64,000 nucleotides of DNA from Acinetobacter sp. ANC 3832 (GTDB lineage Bacteria > Pseudomonadota > Gammaproteobacteria > Pseudomonadales > Moraxellaceae): contig NZ_NEGJ01000003.1 in assembly GCF_002135415.1 (NCBI RefSeq), positions 1-64,000 of the forward strand, given 5' to 3'. Both the position numbers and the translations under genes were made by a program. Numbering within the stretch: position 1 is the stretch's first letter; the number at the start of each line of letters is the position of its first letter. The notes beneath the pieces were generated by a model. The model was not told the DNA's origin. It worked only from the letters and a program-made list of their open reading frames with translations, and ran no database searches. Positions 14,504-25,070 of this stretch are shown one piece after another.

Positions 14504-17500
14504 TTAGAAACGCCAATGATAGAATACGTCAATTGCTTTTTCTAAAGACTGACTCGCTTCTAAATATAGACGTTTATTCATTTGATAACGTAAAGTTAGT
14601 TTATTCACTGGTGTAAATACGCCAACACCATAACGAATATATAAGTCAGGAGTGATATAGCCTGTAAGACTTACTTGCGTATCATCACCTGTTCCTTGGG
14701 CATCTAAAGCTAAACCACTTAGACCAAAAGTTTGCCCTATCTGATTGGTAAATGCACGCGTCCCACCTAAACCGAGACTAATACCTGCGGCAGCAATGGT
14801 ATTATTCACATCAGACTTAAAGCCCTGTTCATTGCTTAAACCACTCGAACCTTCATTAATACGTCCTGTAATTAAAGCATTCATTGCTTCTTGATCAGAC
14901 AAACCTGCATCATTATAAACTTGAATATTCGGACTACTTGCTGTACCTGTTACACGTACGCCAACCGTACTTCCTGAAATACTCTTATTGGCATCCACAT
15001 CCAGTGTTGGATTTGCCAATGGCCCATTAAAACGAGCAATCGCACGATTCAAATCTAAACGTTGCCCATATGCTTCAATCGTCACTTTTTGGCTCACACC
15101 AATCGCACCATTAGCACGCATTGCTGTTTCTAAGCCACGTTGAGATAAATAAAGTCGACCCACCAATGGAATACGGCTATTAAAACCTTGGAAAATAATT
15201 TGATTCCCCAAATTAACAGAAACATCTGCACGAATATCCCAAGGCTTCGCAGCTTTTAGAATCGCCAATTGATCATCACCATCATGCACAATTCGAACAT
15301 CAGAAGAAACATTGACAACAGATGCACTAGATTCAGGCATTGAAATCAATGCACGTGGTACATCCACTTTACCTTTTACAGTAATCCTCTTACTCATAGG
15401 CAAGGCATCAAGTGAAATATCGGTATCTACAATTGCAGTGATCAATGGTGCTTGACGAATCAGCAGTTTTTCACCTTTTAAATTTAATTGAATTCTTGGA
15501 TCACCTTTCCAATCGATACTACCACTAAGACGTCCTACACCTTGACCACTGTTAAATGCACCATTAATCGTGGCCTGATCTTGATGAATCGATGAATAAA
15601 CCTGAATATTACTTAAATTAACAGGCAATGAAATCATACTAATTGCACCATTTTTTAGGCGCATTTCACCGTCAAATAATGGGTTGGTTAAGGTTCCATT
15701 AATTTTGCCTGCGAGTGACAAAGTACCCTCTAATTTACGTACATCAGCAATAAATGGTTTTAAAATTTTAAGTTGCACTTCATTAAAGGCAATTTCACCA
15801 CGAATTGGTTTTGAATCAACATACGGATTAACCAAGACATTGGCATAGCCTGTACCAACATTTGGTGCTTTTAAATCGACCCGAAGGAGCAAGCCTTCTT
15901 TAATACTTTTCGCAATAATACTGGCTTCGTCATAATCCAAAGAAGATGAAGCATCATCTGGATCTTCAGCTGCAATACCAATTTTACCATTGCGTGTTAC
16001 AAGTCGAGCATCAAGCTTGGGTTGTGAACCTTCAGCCCAAGATGCTTTGGCATAACCATTCAGTTTACCTGTAAGTGCTAAACCATCAGGCATAAAGGCT
16101 GCGAAATCATTTAAATCTAAATTCTGCGTTACAAATGAAACATTGCCACGTTGCTTGCTTGCACGAATAGGCTGATCAAAACACAATTGGCTTTGTTGGC
16201 TCGACCAACAATGTTGACCGATATACAGTTCAGATTTTGCAGTTGTAAAAATTACAGGAGCATTTTGAACTTGTTGTAAATGTGCACGAACCGAGTCAAA
16301 CTCACCTTTTTGAATTTGACCTAGCCAATCATTTTGTGCATTAAAACCACCCGCAAGTTGCATGTAAAATTTAGAATAATAATTCCAACCTTGCAGTTGT
16401 AGCAGATGTGCTTTGCGTGTGCCTGAAAGTGTAATGGCAGCATGCTGAATTTCGCGACCACCACTTCGTAATGTCTCAAGCTGAGCCACCATTTTAGAAG
16501 GAACACTTTCAGATGTTGGTAATTCACCTTTTAAACTCATGGTTTTAATACTGAGCGTATTATTAAACCCAAAATTATCAACCACTAAGTTTGCTGTCGC
16601 ACTAAGCCGTGGTTGAGATTGTAAATTTAAATAACCATGTGCTTGCCCACGTAATCCTGGATAAATCTCATATAATGCAGGTGCATTAATTTTTAAACGT
16701 AAATTTTGTGCATTTCCTGTCGCTTGAACCTGATTATTGGCATAAGAAAGGAAAAGATTATTGGCTTCAAACTGTTGTGGTAAAAAGCCCTTTTGATCTG
16801 AATTTAAAACAATGGCTAAATTTCCACGACCGCGCAAAGGCTTATTATTAATGATGCCCGCAAGGTTTAAATTTTGAACACCAATCCGTTTGATTTTATC
16901 TGACCACGTGCCTTGTGTTTTGACATTACCAGATACCTCACCACGAACTGCGGATACAAAATACTGTGGTTTAAAGCGTACTAAAGATGCATTGATATCC
17001 CAACCAATCCCATTACTTATATGTACCAAGCCATTTGCTAAAACTTTACCGGCAATACCATCATGCTGTAGTTCTGCAATTTTAATCAGCTCTGGTGTAC
17101 CTGAAACTTTAAATTTTAATAAACCACTGCCTTGTTTTAACTGTGTTGCATTTAATGCACCATCATAGTTCACAGCGAAGCCTTTAAATCCGCCGCCTGC
17201 TTTTTCATTATTAAAAAGTACAGCAGCCGTACTTTTACCTGTGAGTTTTATGGTTTCTGCATTGGCTTGACCCGCCATTCGACCAATCAAATTAATCGAC
17301 TCAAGTTGAATGATTTGCTGATTCGGCTTGGCATAGCCATTGGCTTTAATTTGCCCATTAATCAAATTTACAGGGGTAGCCGCAACAACAGCTTGAGGAT
17401 TAAAGTCTTTGGCGTTAAGTAAAGCATTCCATTTTAATTGACGTTTTTCATCAGGAAGTTCAACAACTGCATTACCTGTTAAGCTGCCTTTTTCTGCTTG

Positions 17501-19042
17501 ATAGCTAAACGAAGGTACATATAAATTATTACCTTTCAAGTCTAGCTGAGCATCATATTGTCCAGCAGGCAAACTGCCTTTCTCATGTGGGCGAACAACC
17601 GTTGCAACATGAATATTTTGCTGACCTTCAACCAAAGCCAAGTTGACATGACCTTTTTCACTGCTTAACCAACCGACATAGGGCATGGCACGATCAATAT
17701 TTTTCCAATCAACAGCAAGTAACATTGGCTCAGGTTTTTTACCTTTTTGTTCAGCTTGATTGAGTTGTACTGCCCATGATTCATATTTATCAAAATCAAC
17801 ATTTGCATTGACTTGCATGCCTTTTTGCAAAGCACCAGAAGATGAAATATTGGCATCTAAGGCAGGTGGAAGGAAATCCCGAACCACTTGAGGAATAATT
17901 TTATCTTTTGGACTAATTTTATCTAAACGACCTTTTACATCCCAATGCACATGATCTTGCCAACTGACCAGTCCTGCTACATTAATAGCGCCACCCATCA
18001 ATTGACCATTTAGATTACTGATATTCAATTGATTGACAAGGTCTGTATTCATTGAAGCAGTATATTGACCTTGCGGAATATTTTTCCCACTAATGTCTGT
18101 ATTAATGTCTAAATCTAAACGCTGAATATCACCTTTAAACTTCGCAATACCATCTTTAGATAAAAGTTCTTGATCAAGTAATAATGGCAAATGATAATTT
18201 TTAAAATATAAAGCACCATTCATTGGCACATGTGTTCTTACAGGGTGGACAACTGCCCAGCCTGTTAGTAAATCTGGGGTATGCGTTGCAACGCCTGCTT
18301 TTAAGGTATCTAAAGTACCCCGTGCATGTACATAAACATCTTGAATATTTAAAGCTTTCAATGAGGGTAAATTAACAACAGCTTTGGCATTAATTGGATA
18401 TTTATCTTTAAAATCCATGCTACCTGATGCATTTTTGACTGCAAGATAACCCATATCCATCCGAGAATCTTCGAATTTCAATTCAGTACCTGACCATAAG
18501 GCATTGTTTAATACAATATCATCAAAATTAACTTTGGCTGATGAGGTCTGAATCACCAAATGATCAACTGTGGCTTTATCTAAACGCAAAACAAAAGGCA
18601 ATTTAATGGCACTGAATTTAAATGGCTCATTGCTTGGCGGAGACTTACTGATAATTTGTAAATTATTGACATCTGCATGACTTAAATGAATTTCTTTATC
18701 TAAAATCGCACGCCAGCCTAAAGAAACATCTGCACGATCAATTTTGACATCAACCGCAGATAAAGTCAGGACAAAGTTTTTAAGGACAATTCCTTGTAAA
18801 AGATTACCACTTTCGTATTGGTATTGAATCATTTGCTGATTCGACAACACTCGATCGAGTAGGAATTTACTTCCTTTATCGGTTGAAAACATGACAGCTA
18901 AAGCAGCAATCAATAAAATGAAAACCAAACCAATCGACAATAAAATATTGCGTAACAAATTCCGTTTTTTCGGCATTTGTTCGGGTTCTTGCTGGTCATT
19001 TTGATGATCGTTTTGAACATCTTGCTGTTCAACTTCAGCCAT
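14504..19042 (-). CDS. tamB: TamB, inner-membrane-anchored periplasmic lipid/outer-membrane assembly protein
   Basis: 1512 residues. A short cytoplasmic N-terminus rich in Q/D and basic residues (KKRNLLRN) leads into one membrane span (about 31-52). A very long beta-rich AsmA/TamB-type region follows, ending in the DUF490 C-terminal domain (TLRYQMNKRLYLEASQSLE ... FYHWRF), which contacts TamA. By family knowledge it spans the periplasm as a hydrophobic groove, helps move phospholipids to the outer membrane and assists assembly of some outer-membrane proteins. It follows tamA on the same strand with a 113-base gap. The length is somewhat greater than the E. coli protein (1259). Intact. Confidence 0.93.
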   Translation of the reverse strand: MAEVEQQDVQNDHQNDQQEPEQMPKKRNLLRNILLSIGLVFILLIAALAVMFSTDKGSKFLLDRVLSNQQMIQYQYESGNLLQGIVLKNFVLTLSAVDVKIDRADVSLGWRAILDKEIHLSHADVNNLQIISKSPPSNEPFKFSAIKLPFVLRLDKATVDHLVIQTSSAKVNFDDIVLNNALWSGTELKFEDSRMDMGYLAVKNASGSMDFKDKYPINAKAVVNLPSLKALNIQDVYVHARGTLDTLKAGVATHTPDLLTGWAVVHPVRTHVPMNGALYFKNYHLPLLLDQELLSKDGIAKFKGDIQRLDLDINTDISGKNIPQGQYTASMNTDLVNQLNISNLNGQLMGGAINVAGLVSWQDHVHWDVKGRLDKISPKDKIIPQVVRDFLPPALDANISSSGALQKGMQVNANVDFDKYESWAVQLNQAEQKGKKPEPMLLAVDWKNIDRAMPYVGWLSSEKGHVNLALVEGQQNIHVATVVRPHEKGSLPAGQYDAQLDLKGNNLYVPSFSYQAEKGSLTGNAVVELPDEKRQLKWNALLNAKDFNPQAVVAATPVNLINGQIKANGYAKPNQQIIQLESINLIGRMAGQANAETIKLTGKSTAAVLFNNEKAGGGFKGFAVNYDGALNATQLKQGSGLLKFKVSGTPELIKIAELQHDGIAGKVLANGLVHISNGIGWDINASLVRFKPQYFVSAVRGEVSGNVKTQGTWSDKIKRIGVQNLNLAGIINNKPLRGRGNLAIVLNSDQKGFLPQQFEANNLFLSYANNQVQATGNAQNLRLKINAPALYEIYPGLRGQAHGYLNLQSQPRLSATANLVVDNFGFNNTLSIKTMSLKGELPTSESVPSKMVAQLETLRSGGREIQHAAITLSGTRKAHLLQLQGWNYYSKFYMQLAGGFNAQNDWLGQIQKGEFDSVRAHLQQVQNAPVIFTTAKSELYIGQHCWSSQQSQLCFDQPIRASKQRGNVSFVTQNLDLNDFAAFMPDGLALTGKLNGYAKASWAEGSQPKLDARLVTRNGKIGIAAEDPDDASSSLDYDEASIIAKSIKEGLLLRVDLKAPNVGTGYANVLVNPYVDSKPIRGEIAFNEVQLKILKPFIADVRKLEGTLSLAGKINGTLTNPLFDGEMRLKNGAISMISLPVNLSNIQVYSSIHQDQATINGAFNSGQGVGRLSGSIDWKGDPRIQLNLKGEKLLIRQAPLITAIVDTDISLDALPMSKRITVKGKVDVPRALISMPESSASVVNVSSDVRIVHDGDDQLAILKAAKPWDIRADVSVNLGNQIIFQGFNSRIPLVGRLYLSQRGLETAMRANGAIGVSQKVTIEAYGQRLDLNRAIARFNGPLANPTLDVDANKSISGSTVGVRVTGTASSPNIQVYNDAGLSDQEAMNALITGRINEGSSGLSNEQGFKSDVNNTIAAAGISLGLGGTRAFTNQIGQTFGLSGLALDAQGTGDDTQVSLTGYITPDLYIRYGVGVFTPVNKLTLRYQMNKRLYLEASQSLEKAIDVFYHWRF

Positions 19043-19155
19043 ATTTGTTCCAAAAAATTAAATGTATTTTATAAATTAAATATCTTGTATCCGCATTCAC
19101 AAGCGCTTTATTTTCAATTCAAAAGATTAATAAATGGCTTTATACAAGAAGTCGA

Positions 19156-21882
19156 TTAAAGTTGTGAGCCAATAAAGAAATGTAAACGTATTGGATGATC
19201 AGGATCAGAAATACCTGAAGCGACATCTAAACGAATTGGTCCAATCGGAGATTTCCAACGAATACCAAAACCGATGTTATACGCAGTTTCATTGCTAAAT
19301 GTTTTATCATAAGCATTACCAAAATCACTAAATACTGCCGCACGCCACCCATCTTTAAATTGGTAATTATATTCAACCGTTCCAACAGCGAGTGCTTGTC
19401 CCCCAACTTTATAACCATACTCTACAGGCGATAAACTTTTATAATCAAAACCACGTAAGCTTTGATCTCCACCGGCAAAAAATCGTAAGTTATAAGGCAC
19501 TTTCTCAAAGTCATTGGTAAAAATATATGCTAAATTTGCGCCTGCTAAAAATTGATGATCATCATTCTCACCCAAAGAATACAAGCCTTTCCAATTGGCA
19601 CTGGCAATCGCCATATCCGCATCAGAAAGCACAGCTTTACTGCCCACCTCAATTTTATAAGATTGCTTAAACCCTTGAGTTGGATTGAGCCTTTGATTAC
19701 TTGTTATTTTAGAAACTTCATAACCTAACAATAAAGACTGTTGCTCAGGTTTTGCACCCGGAATTAAAAAAGCATCAGGAATATCACTGGTATCAACAAT
19801 ACTACTCTGATTCACACGATCCAAACGATAGCGCGCCCCAAAAATATGCTGCCAATCTTTACGTGAGCCTTTAATAATACGGTCTACACCGATCACGGCA
19901 GATTCAATCACCAAGCTTAAATCATTACCAATCTCATTGCGTTCCTCACGCTCATAACCACCGACTAGACTGACGTAATCATTCAATGGATGATTATAGG
20001 GAATATTGTAACGACCATCAAAAGATTGGCGAATTTGTGAAAGTTCCATATTGGCATCAAATGAATGCCCTAAATGGTTCACAATGGCACGGCGATATTG
20101 CCCACGTAAACGCACACCTGTATCCGTTCCATAACCGATACCCGCCTCAAGACTATTTAGTTTATCTGCATTCAGCGTCACAATAACAGGAATTTTTTTA
20201 TCAATTCTGGCTTGTTCTTGTAATTTTTCATCCTCAGAATCTTTATCTTGTTGCTGGGTTTGAAGTTGGCGTAAATTCGGATTTGCTTCATCTGTTTTAG
20301 TCCCTGCAAATTGATTTTCATCAACGACATTTTGCGTGACTTCTTTCGATGATTTCACTGGATCTTCAGGCTTATTTTGTGCAACCAGAGCAGATTCAGA
20401 AACTTGCTGTTGATCCAATAATACTTGTACATCAGGTGGTAATTCTAATGGTTTTTGAATGGGATCAGGTTTTACCGCATCAACCAACGTATAGTTAAAA
20501 TAACGCGAGTTGGTTAAATTGTTTGCCAAACCATTTACACGCCAAGCCGTGTAATCAGCCCCATCTTTCCAAGAGACCATTGTTTTTAAAATTTTAAGAT
20601 CAATCGGCAAGGGTTTAGTCGGATCACTCATTCTAAATTCGACATCTGCTAATTTATAACGTTCACCTGTTTCATAGCGTAAATTAATATCTGCTTTATT
20701 CTGCGGTTGTGCCACTTTTACATCATGTAAGCGCCAATAACTGTCAAAAAAACCATTATTGATGGCAGCATCACTAATTCGGCTTTTCGTGGTTTCATAA
20801 TCTGCATGATTTAAAATGTCACCCACATCCTGATCAGGTAAAACACGAATTACTTGGAGTTGTGGTAATTTCGCTCCTGCACCTGAAAACTCAATATTTT
20901 GTTCGGCAATAATCACAGGATCATTCGGAGTCACGGTAACTTTGACTTTATTATCGCTTACTTTTTGAAATTTGAATTGAGCATTATAATAACCTACAGC
21001 TTGGGCAGCTTGCGTGGATAAAGTTCTCAATTGCGGTGTTGATGCATTAAAATCTGAAAATGCATCCACAGTAAATGTAGAGAGTTTAGCTTTAATATTA
21101 TTGGCTAATATAGTCGGTGCACCCACCACCTCGGCACTGATTCGAGCGATTTTAACAACATCTGCTTTTGGCGGTCGAACTTTGTAAAATAATCTTTTAA
21201 AAATATTATGTGACTGTGCTGTTTCCTGTTCATCGCTTGCTGTAAAATCAGTTAAAGTTTTGCCAGATTCATTGGCTTCAACCACAATTTTACTGTCTGC
21301 TTTGATCGAACTCATTAATTGATCAACATTCACAGGTGCTTGGCTAATTTCGGTTAATTCTTGTTTGGTAATATCAGCAACTTCAACTTCAGGTGTCTTG
21401 GTTACCCCTGCTCTAAAATTTTGTGCTTCTACTTTTGCCTGCTCAGCGACTTGATAAATCTCATTAACCATCGATGAGTCTATAGGTGCTGTTGGTAACT
21501 CTTCTAAATCATCAAATTGAATCGGTTTAAAGTCATTTCCGACCCCTTGATTTTTTTCTTGTTGTTGCAACATAGACAAACTATCAACAGAACTTTGTTG
21601 ATTAATTTGAGCAACTTTATCATCAATCTGTGCGACTTCAGCGTTTGAACTGCCTTGCTCTTGTGCAATAGTTTTTAACTGTTCTACTGAATCTGAGGGT
21701 ATTTTAGTACTCGATTGCGATGTTGTCGGTACTGTACTCACTTCATCGGCATGGCTTAACGATGTGGCAAAGACACTTAAAAAAACACTCGCGCACAACA
21801 ATTTATTGATATCATTTGTGTTAAATATGCTGTGCATGCAATGCGCAAGCACTAATTTCTTAAATTTAATTTTTGCTGGCAT
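19156..21882 (-). CDS. tamA: TamA, Omp85-family outer-membrane protein
   Basis: 908 residues from the ATG at 21882; the frame extends to a TTG at 21900. It has a signal sequence, then a Q/S/V-rich acidic periplasmic stretch of about 180 residues not present in E. coli TamA. POTRA domains follow, interrupted near residue 510-570 by a second low-complexity segment (LRQLQTQQQDKDSEDEKLQE), then a 16-strand barrel. The barrel carries GGDQSLRGFDYKSLSP, the Omp85 motif 6 region, and ends in HFFIGSQL. It partners TamB, encoded directly downstream. It is much longer than E. coli TamA (577) because of the two inserts, a possible adaptation of this lineage. Confidence 0.9.
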   Translation of the reverse strand: MPAKIKFKKLVLAHCMHSIFNTNDINKLLCASVFLSVFATSLSHADEVSTVPTTSQSSTKIPSDSVEQLKTIAQEQGSSNAEVAQIDDKVAQINQQSSVDSLSMLQQQEKNQGVGNDFKPIQFDDLEELPTAPIDSSMVNEIYQVAEQAKVEAQNFRAGVTKTPEVEVADITKQELTEISQAPVNVDQLMSSIKADSKIVVEANESGKTLTDFTASDEQETAQSHNIFKRLFYKVRPPKADVVKIARISAEVVGAPTILANNIKAKLSTFTVDAFSDFNASTPQLRTLSTQAAQAVGYYNAQFKFQKVSDNKVKVTVTPNDPVIIAEQNIEFSGAGAKLPQLQVIRVLPDQDVGDILNHADYETTKSRISDAAINNGFFDSYWRLHDVKVAQPQNKADINLRYETGERYKLADVEFRMSDPTKPLPIDLKILKTMVSWKDGADYTAWRVNGLANNLTNSRYFNYTLVDAVKPDPIQKPLELPPDVQVLLDQQQVSESALVAQNKPEDPVKSSKEVTQNVVDENQFAGTKTDEANPNLRQLQTQQQDKDSEDEKLQEQARIDKKIPVIVTLNADKLNSLEAGIGYGTDTGVRLRGQYRRAIVNHLGHSFDANMELSQIRQSFDGRYNIPYNHPLNDYVSLVGGYEREERNEIGNDLSLVIESAVIGVDRIIKGSRKDWQHIFGARYRLDRVNQSSIVDTSDIPDAFLIPGAKPEQQSLLLGYEVSKITSNQRLNPTQGFKQSYKIEVGSKAVLSDADMAIASANWKGLYSLGENDDHQFLAGANLAYIFTNDFEKVPYNLRFFAGGDQSLRGFDYKSLSPVEYGYKVGGQALAVGTVEYNYQFKDGWRAAVFSDFGNAYDKTFSNETAYNIGFGIRWKSPIGPIRLDVASGISDPDHPIRLHFFIGSQL

Positions 21883-22059
21883 ACCAAGCTCTAAACACAA
21901 TAATTTATTAAATGGGAAAAATGAAATGAGATAAGTTCACTATGAACTAAAATCATTTGGTTTTTCATAGTTTATGAGATTAAATCATCATACATGATTT
22001 TGCGATATAGTTACCAATTCACCACATTTCTTAATAAATCTAAATGAAGTCAATTTGTA

Positions 22060-23379
22060 ATGGATAAAAATGAACATATATTAGGAACACGTCGATTTTT
22101 ACCGATGTTTCTCACTCAATTTTTTGGTGCGCTTAATGATAATGTCTATAAACAAGCCTTATTATTGGTCATCACCTATGGTTGGATTCAACAACAAGCT
22201 GCTCCTGTTAGCACCCTCAATAATCTTGCTGCTTTGTTGTTTATTTTACCCTATTTCATTTTCTCTGCGACAGCAGGACAAATTGCAGATAAGTATGAGC
22301 GCTCATTTTTAGTCCGATGTATCAAAGTTTTAGAAATTGTCATCATGCTTATTGCCTCTGCGGGCTTTCTATTAGGCAATTTATGGATTCTACTGTTTGC
22401 CCTATTTCTAATGGGTACTCACAGTACCTTTTTTGGACCGATTAAATACGCCATTTTGCCTGAAATTTTAAAACCCAATGAATTAATGTCGGGCAATGCC
22501 TTGTTCCAATCTGGAACATCTATGGCTATTTTAATAGGTATGATTTTAGGTGGCGCTGTTATTTCTCTTTCACAAGGAAATTTACTGTGGATTAGCCTTA
22601 CGGTGACTACAATTGCGATTATTGGTTATATCTGTAGCCGTTTCATTCTGAAACAAAATGAATCAACAACAAATTTAAAAATTGATTGGAATTTTTTCCG
22701 TACCAGTATTCAAACTGTAAAATATGCCAAAAGCTTACCGCTTATTTTTCTCGTGCTTTTAGGCAATTCTTGGTATTGGTTTTATGGTGCAACCTACCTT
22801 ACTCAGATTCCACAACTCACACAGCAAAACTTACATGCTTCTGAAAATGTAGTTAGCCTCCTTCTCACTTTCTTTTCAGTCGGTATTGGTGTTGGATCTT
22901 TATTGTGTCGTAAAATTGGTGGTGCTGAAGTTAATATTAAAATGGTTCCTGTTGGTGCGATTGGCTTAACAGGATTCGCTTTATATTTGGCAGCGAGCTT
23001 GGCTTTTATTCCTGAACGTGCAGGTGCTTTAATTGGCGTTCAAGATATGTTTACACTGGGTACTGCTTATTATCATGTCATGCTTGCAGTTACCTTACTT
23101 GGAATCAGTGGTGGTTTTTATATCGTACCACTTTATGCCATGATGCAAGCTTATGCACCAAAATCACATCGTGCGCGTGTTGTTGCAGCAAATAATATTT
23201 TTAATGCTATTTTTATGGTGGCATCTGCCATTTTCTCGATTATTATCTTAAGTATATTAAAGATAGATATTAAGATTCTATTTTGTATCACTGCTGTACT
23301 CAGTGCAATTTTTAGCACATGGCTACTCCTTCGTCTTAAACCGTTGGCAGCCTCTACCCAAGTTTCTTTGGAGGATTAA
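22060..23379 (+). CDS. LplT-like MFS transporter (lysophospholipid transporter family)
   Basis: 439 residues with about 12 membrane segments. The N-terminus RFLPMFLTQFFGALNDNVYK and the segment HSTFFGPIKYAILPE are marks of LplT and of the transporter half of Aas-LplT fusions, which flip lysophospholipids inward for re-acylation. No acyltransferase domain is fused here and none lies next to it. It is divergent from tamA, itself implicated in phospholipid traffic, and one base before the ubiquinone hydroxylase gene, so the two are probably cotranscribed. Family call good, substrate inferred. Confidence 0.75.
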   Translation: MDKNEHILGTRRFLPMFLTQFFGALNDNVYKQALLLVITYGWIQQQAAPVSTLNNLAALLFILPYFIFSATAGQIADKYERSFLVRCIKVLEIVIMLIASAGFLLGNLWILLFALFLMGTHSTFFGPIKYAILPEILKPNELMSGNALFQSGTSMAILIGMILGGAVISLSQGNLLWISLTVTTIAIIGYICSRFILKQNESTTNLKIDWNFFRTSIQTVKYAKSLPLIFLVLLGNSWYWFYGATYLTQIPQLTQQNLHASENVVSLLLTFFSVGIGVGSLLCRKIGGAEVNIKMVPVGAIGLTGFALYLAASLAFIPERAGALIGVQDMFTLGTAYYHVMLAVTLLGISGGFYIVPLYAMMQAYAPKSHRARVVAANNIFNAIFMVASAIFSIIILSILKIDIKILFCITAVLSAIFSTWLLLRLKPLAASTQVSLED

Positions 23380-23380
23380 A

Positions 23381-24016
23381 ATGCGTCAATACACTGGCAT
23401 CGATAAATTGATTAACTCTTTTGACCAAGCTTTAAGAAGTTTGGTTCCGGGTACGACATCGGCTCAAAGAGAGAATCCTTCAAATACAGTTGAAACCCAA
23501 CTTGCTGTGAGTGAAGCACGCCATGTTGCAGGTTTAATGCGAGTCAACCATAGTGGTGAAGTCTGTGCACAAGCCTTGTATCATGGACAGGCTTTAACAG
23601 CTAAACTCCCGAATGTTCGTCGTGAAATGGAGTTTGCAGCCATTGAAGAACAAGACCATTTGGCGTGGTGTGAAGACCGTTTAAAAGAATTGGATAGTCA
23701 TACTAGTTTACTAAATCCAGTTTGGTATGGTTTGTCTTTTGGGATGGGTGCGCTAGCAGGTATTGCGGGAGATAAATACAGTCTTGGTTTTGTTGCTGAA
23801 ACTGAACGCCAAGTAAGCATGCATTTACAGCATCATATTACTCAACTCCCTGCTCAAGATGATCGTTCACGTAAAATTTTAGTACAGATGAATGAAGATG
23901 AATTGCATCATCGTGATACAGCATTAAATGCTGGCGGTGTAGATTTACCTATTCCAGTAAAAATCACCATGACAGCCATTTCTAAATTGATGACCAAAAC
24001 CAGTTATTTTATTTAA
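23381..24016 (+). CDS. coq7: Coq7-type 2-polyprenyl-3-methyl-6-methoxy-benzoquinol hydroxylase
   Basis: 211 residues from ATG 23381 after a GGAGG ribosome site; an upstream in-frame start inside the transporter gene is rejected. It is a di-iron carboxylate protein whose ligand motifs are all visible: NHSGEVCAQ, AIEEQDHLAW, VAETERQVSMHLQHH and NEDELHHRD. It adds the C6 hydroxyl in ubiquinone synthesis, replacing UbiF of enteric bacteria, and binds peripherally to the inner membrane. The stop of the LplT-like gene is one base upstream, so coupled expression is likely. Followed by a putative small RNA in the opposite direction. Confidence 0.92.
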   Translation: MRQYTGIDKLINSFDQALRSLVPGTTSAQRENPSNTVETQLAVSEARHVAGLMRVNHSGEVCAQALYHGQALTAKLPNVRREMEFAAIEEQDHLAWCEDRLKELDSHTSLLNPVWYGLSFGMGALAGIAGDKYSLGFVAETERQVSMHLQHHITQLPAQDDRSRKILVQMNEDELHHRDTALNAGGVDLPIPVKITMTAISKLMTKTSYFI

Positions 24017-24053
24017 AATTTAGATTGCGAAAATATTTATATAAAAGCTACAT

Positions 24054-24178
24054 AAAAAAAGCCCAACATCCTGTTGGGCTTTTCCGTATTTGGTGCTTAG
24101 GCATGACTCCTGTCTTACCTCACCATCCTTATGCTTAACTTTATTTTTATTGTCTGGAGCATCCTACTCTCTATGTGT
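24054..24178 (-). ncRNA. Putative small RNA, copy A of a paralogous pair
   Basis: On the minus strand a TATTAT -10-like box is followed by the conserved segment ACATAGAGAG-T-AGGATGCTCCAGA (24177-24153). About 70 variable bases come next, then a strong terminator, AAAAGCCCAACA / TGTTGGGCTTTT with loop GGA and a T-run (24083-24054). The same 5' box (24 of 25 bases) and identical terminator recur at 27456-27588. Upstream both copies have a TAYACG / CGTACA palindrome (24233-24248 here). No reading frame is conserved between the copies, so a regulatory RNA of about 125 nt is the best reading. RNA not demonstrated. Confidence 0.65.
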
Positions 24179-24377
24179 TCATAATAAGAAATTACATAAG
24201 CATCATATATTGGCAAAACATCTAAATCGTTGTACGCCTAAGCGTATATGAAACAATTTTTACTCTGATAATTGCGTATAGTTTCAAGTCATAGATTTAT
24301 GTTCAACAATTAATCACTTAAATTATTAATTTAATTAAATATAGCACTATATTTTCCATAAAAGAATAAAAGTTGCT

Positions 24378-24869
24378 TTAAGCAATTTCTACTTGCCCGA
24401 TATGATGATAAGCGCGATTAAAATACACTAAACTTTGATCCTGTTCACTTTTCTGAATTGCAACAACACGACACATGAAAATACTATGCGTTCCAACTTC
24501 TTGAATTTCTTCAATTTCACAATCAAAACTTACCAAAGCATCATCTAAAACAGGTGCACCTGTTTCTAACTCTGACCAATCCCCATATTCAAAACGTTCT
24601 TCCGAACTCATTTTAGAAGCGAATACGTTAGAAATATGCTGATGATCTGCACCCAAAACATTCACCGTTAAAATTTTATTTTCGATAAAATGCTCATGTG
24701 ATCTAGATGCTTTATTCATGCAGACCAACAGTGTCGGAGGAGTATCCGTAACACTACACACGGCAGATGCTGTGAATCCATAACGACCAGACAGCCCTGC
24801 TGTGGTAACAACATTAACCGCACTTGTTAACAAAGACATTGCATTTTTAAAGTCTGTAGCTTGAATCAT
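24378..24869 (-). CDS. Flavin reductase domain protein (HpaC/RutF-like)
   Basis: 163 residues from the ATG at 24869 (MIQATDFKNAMSLLTSAV); an earlier start at 24935 adds a basic tail and is less likely. Typical marks of the FMN-binding split-barrel reductases are visible: VVTTAGLSGRYGFTASAVCS, PPTLLVCMNKASRSHE, and the tail YFNRAYHHIG. Such proteins use NAD(P)H to reduce free FMN or FAD for a partner oxygenase. It lies 201 bases downstream of mesD/mesX on the same strand; the oxygen-dependent MesD/MesX reaction could plausibly use reduced flavin, but this link is inference. Confidence 0.82.
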   Translation of the reverse strand: MIQATDFKNAMSLLTSAVNVVTTAGLSGRYGFTASAVCSVTDTPPTLLVCMNKASRSHEHFIENKILTVNVLGADHQHISNVFASKMSSEERFEYGDWSELETGAPVLDDALVSFDCEIEEIQEVGTHSIFMCRVVAIQKSEQDQSLVYFNRAYHHIGQVEIA

Positions 24870-25070
24870 CACTTTGTTCCTAAATTGAACTGGATCTTTT
24901 TTCTTGATACTTACTACACCACGCAATTTCATCACGTAGATATAGCATCAGAATGAGTTTTGTATAGAACGTATACTTTTGCTATATTGAGCAGAGGGTC
25001 ATGGCTTTAATTATACGCTTAAATAGAATAAAACTAAAAATTAACCCTCTACATATCGCTTAATTCGCTA

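Noticed and set aside
23303-23380. Longer start of the Coq7-type gene inside the transporter gene
   Set aside because: The extra residues are not part of Coq7 and the ATG at 23381 has a GGAGG site; ordinary gene coupling explains the arrangement.
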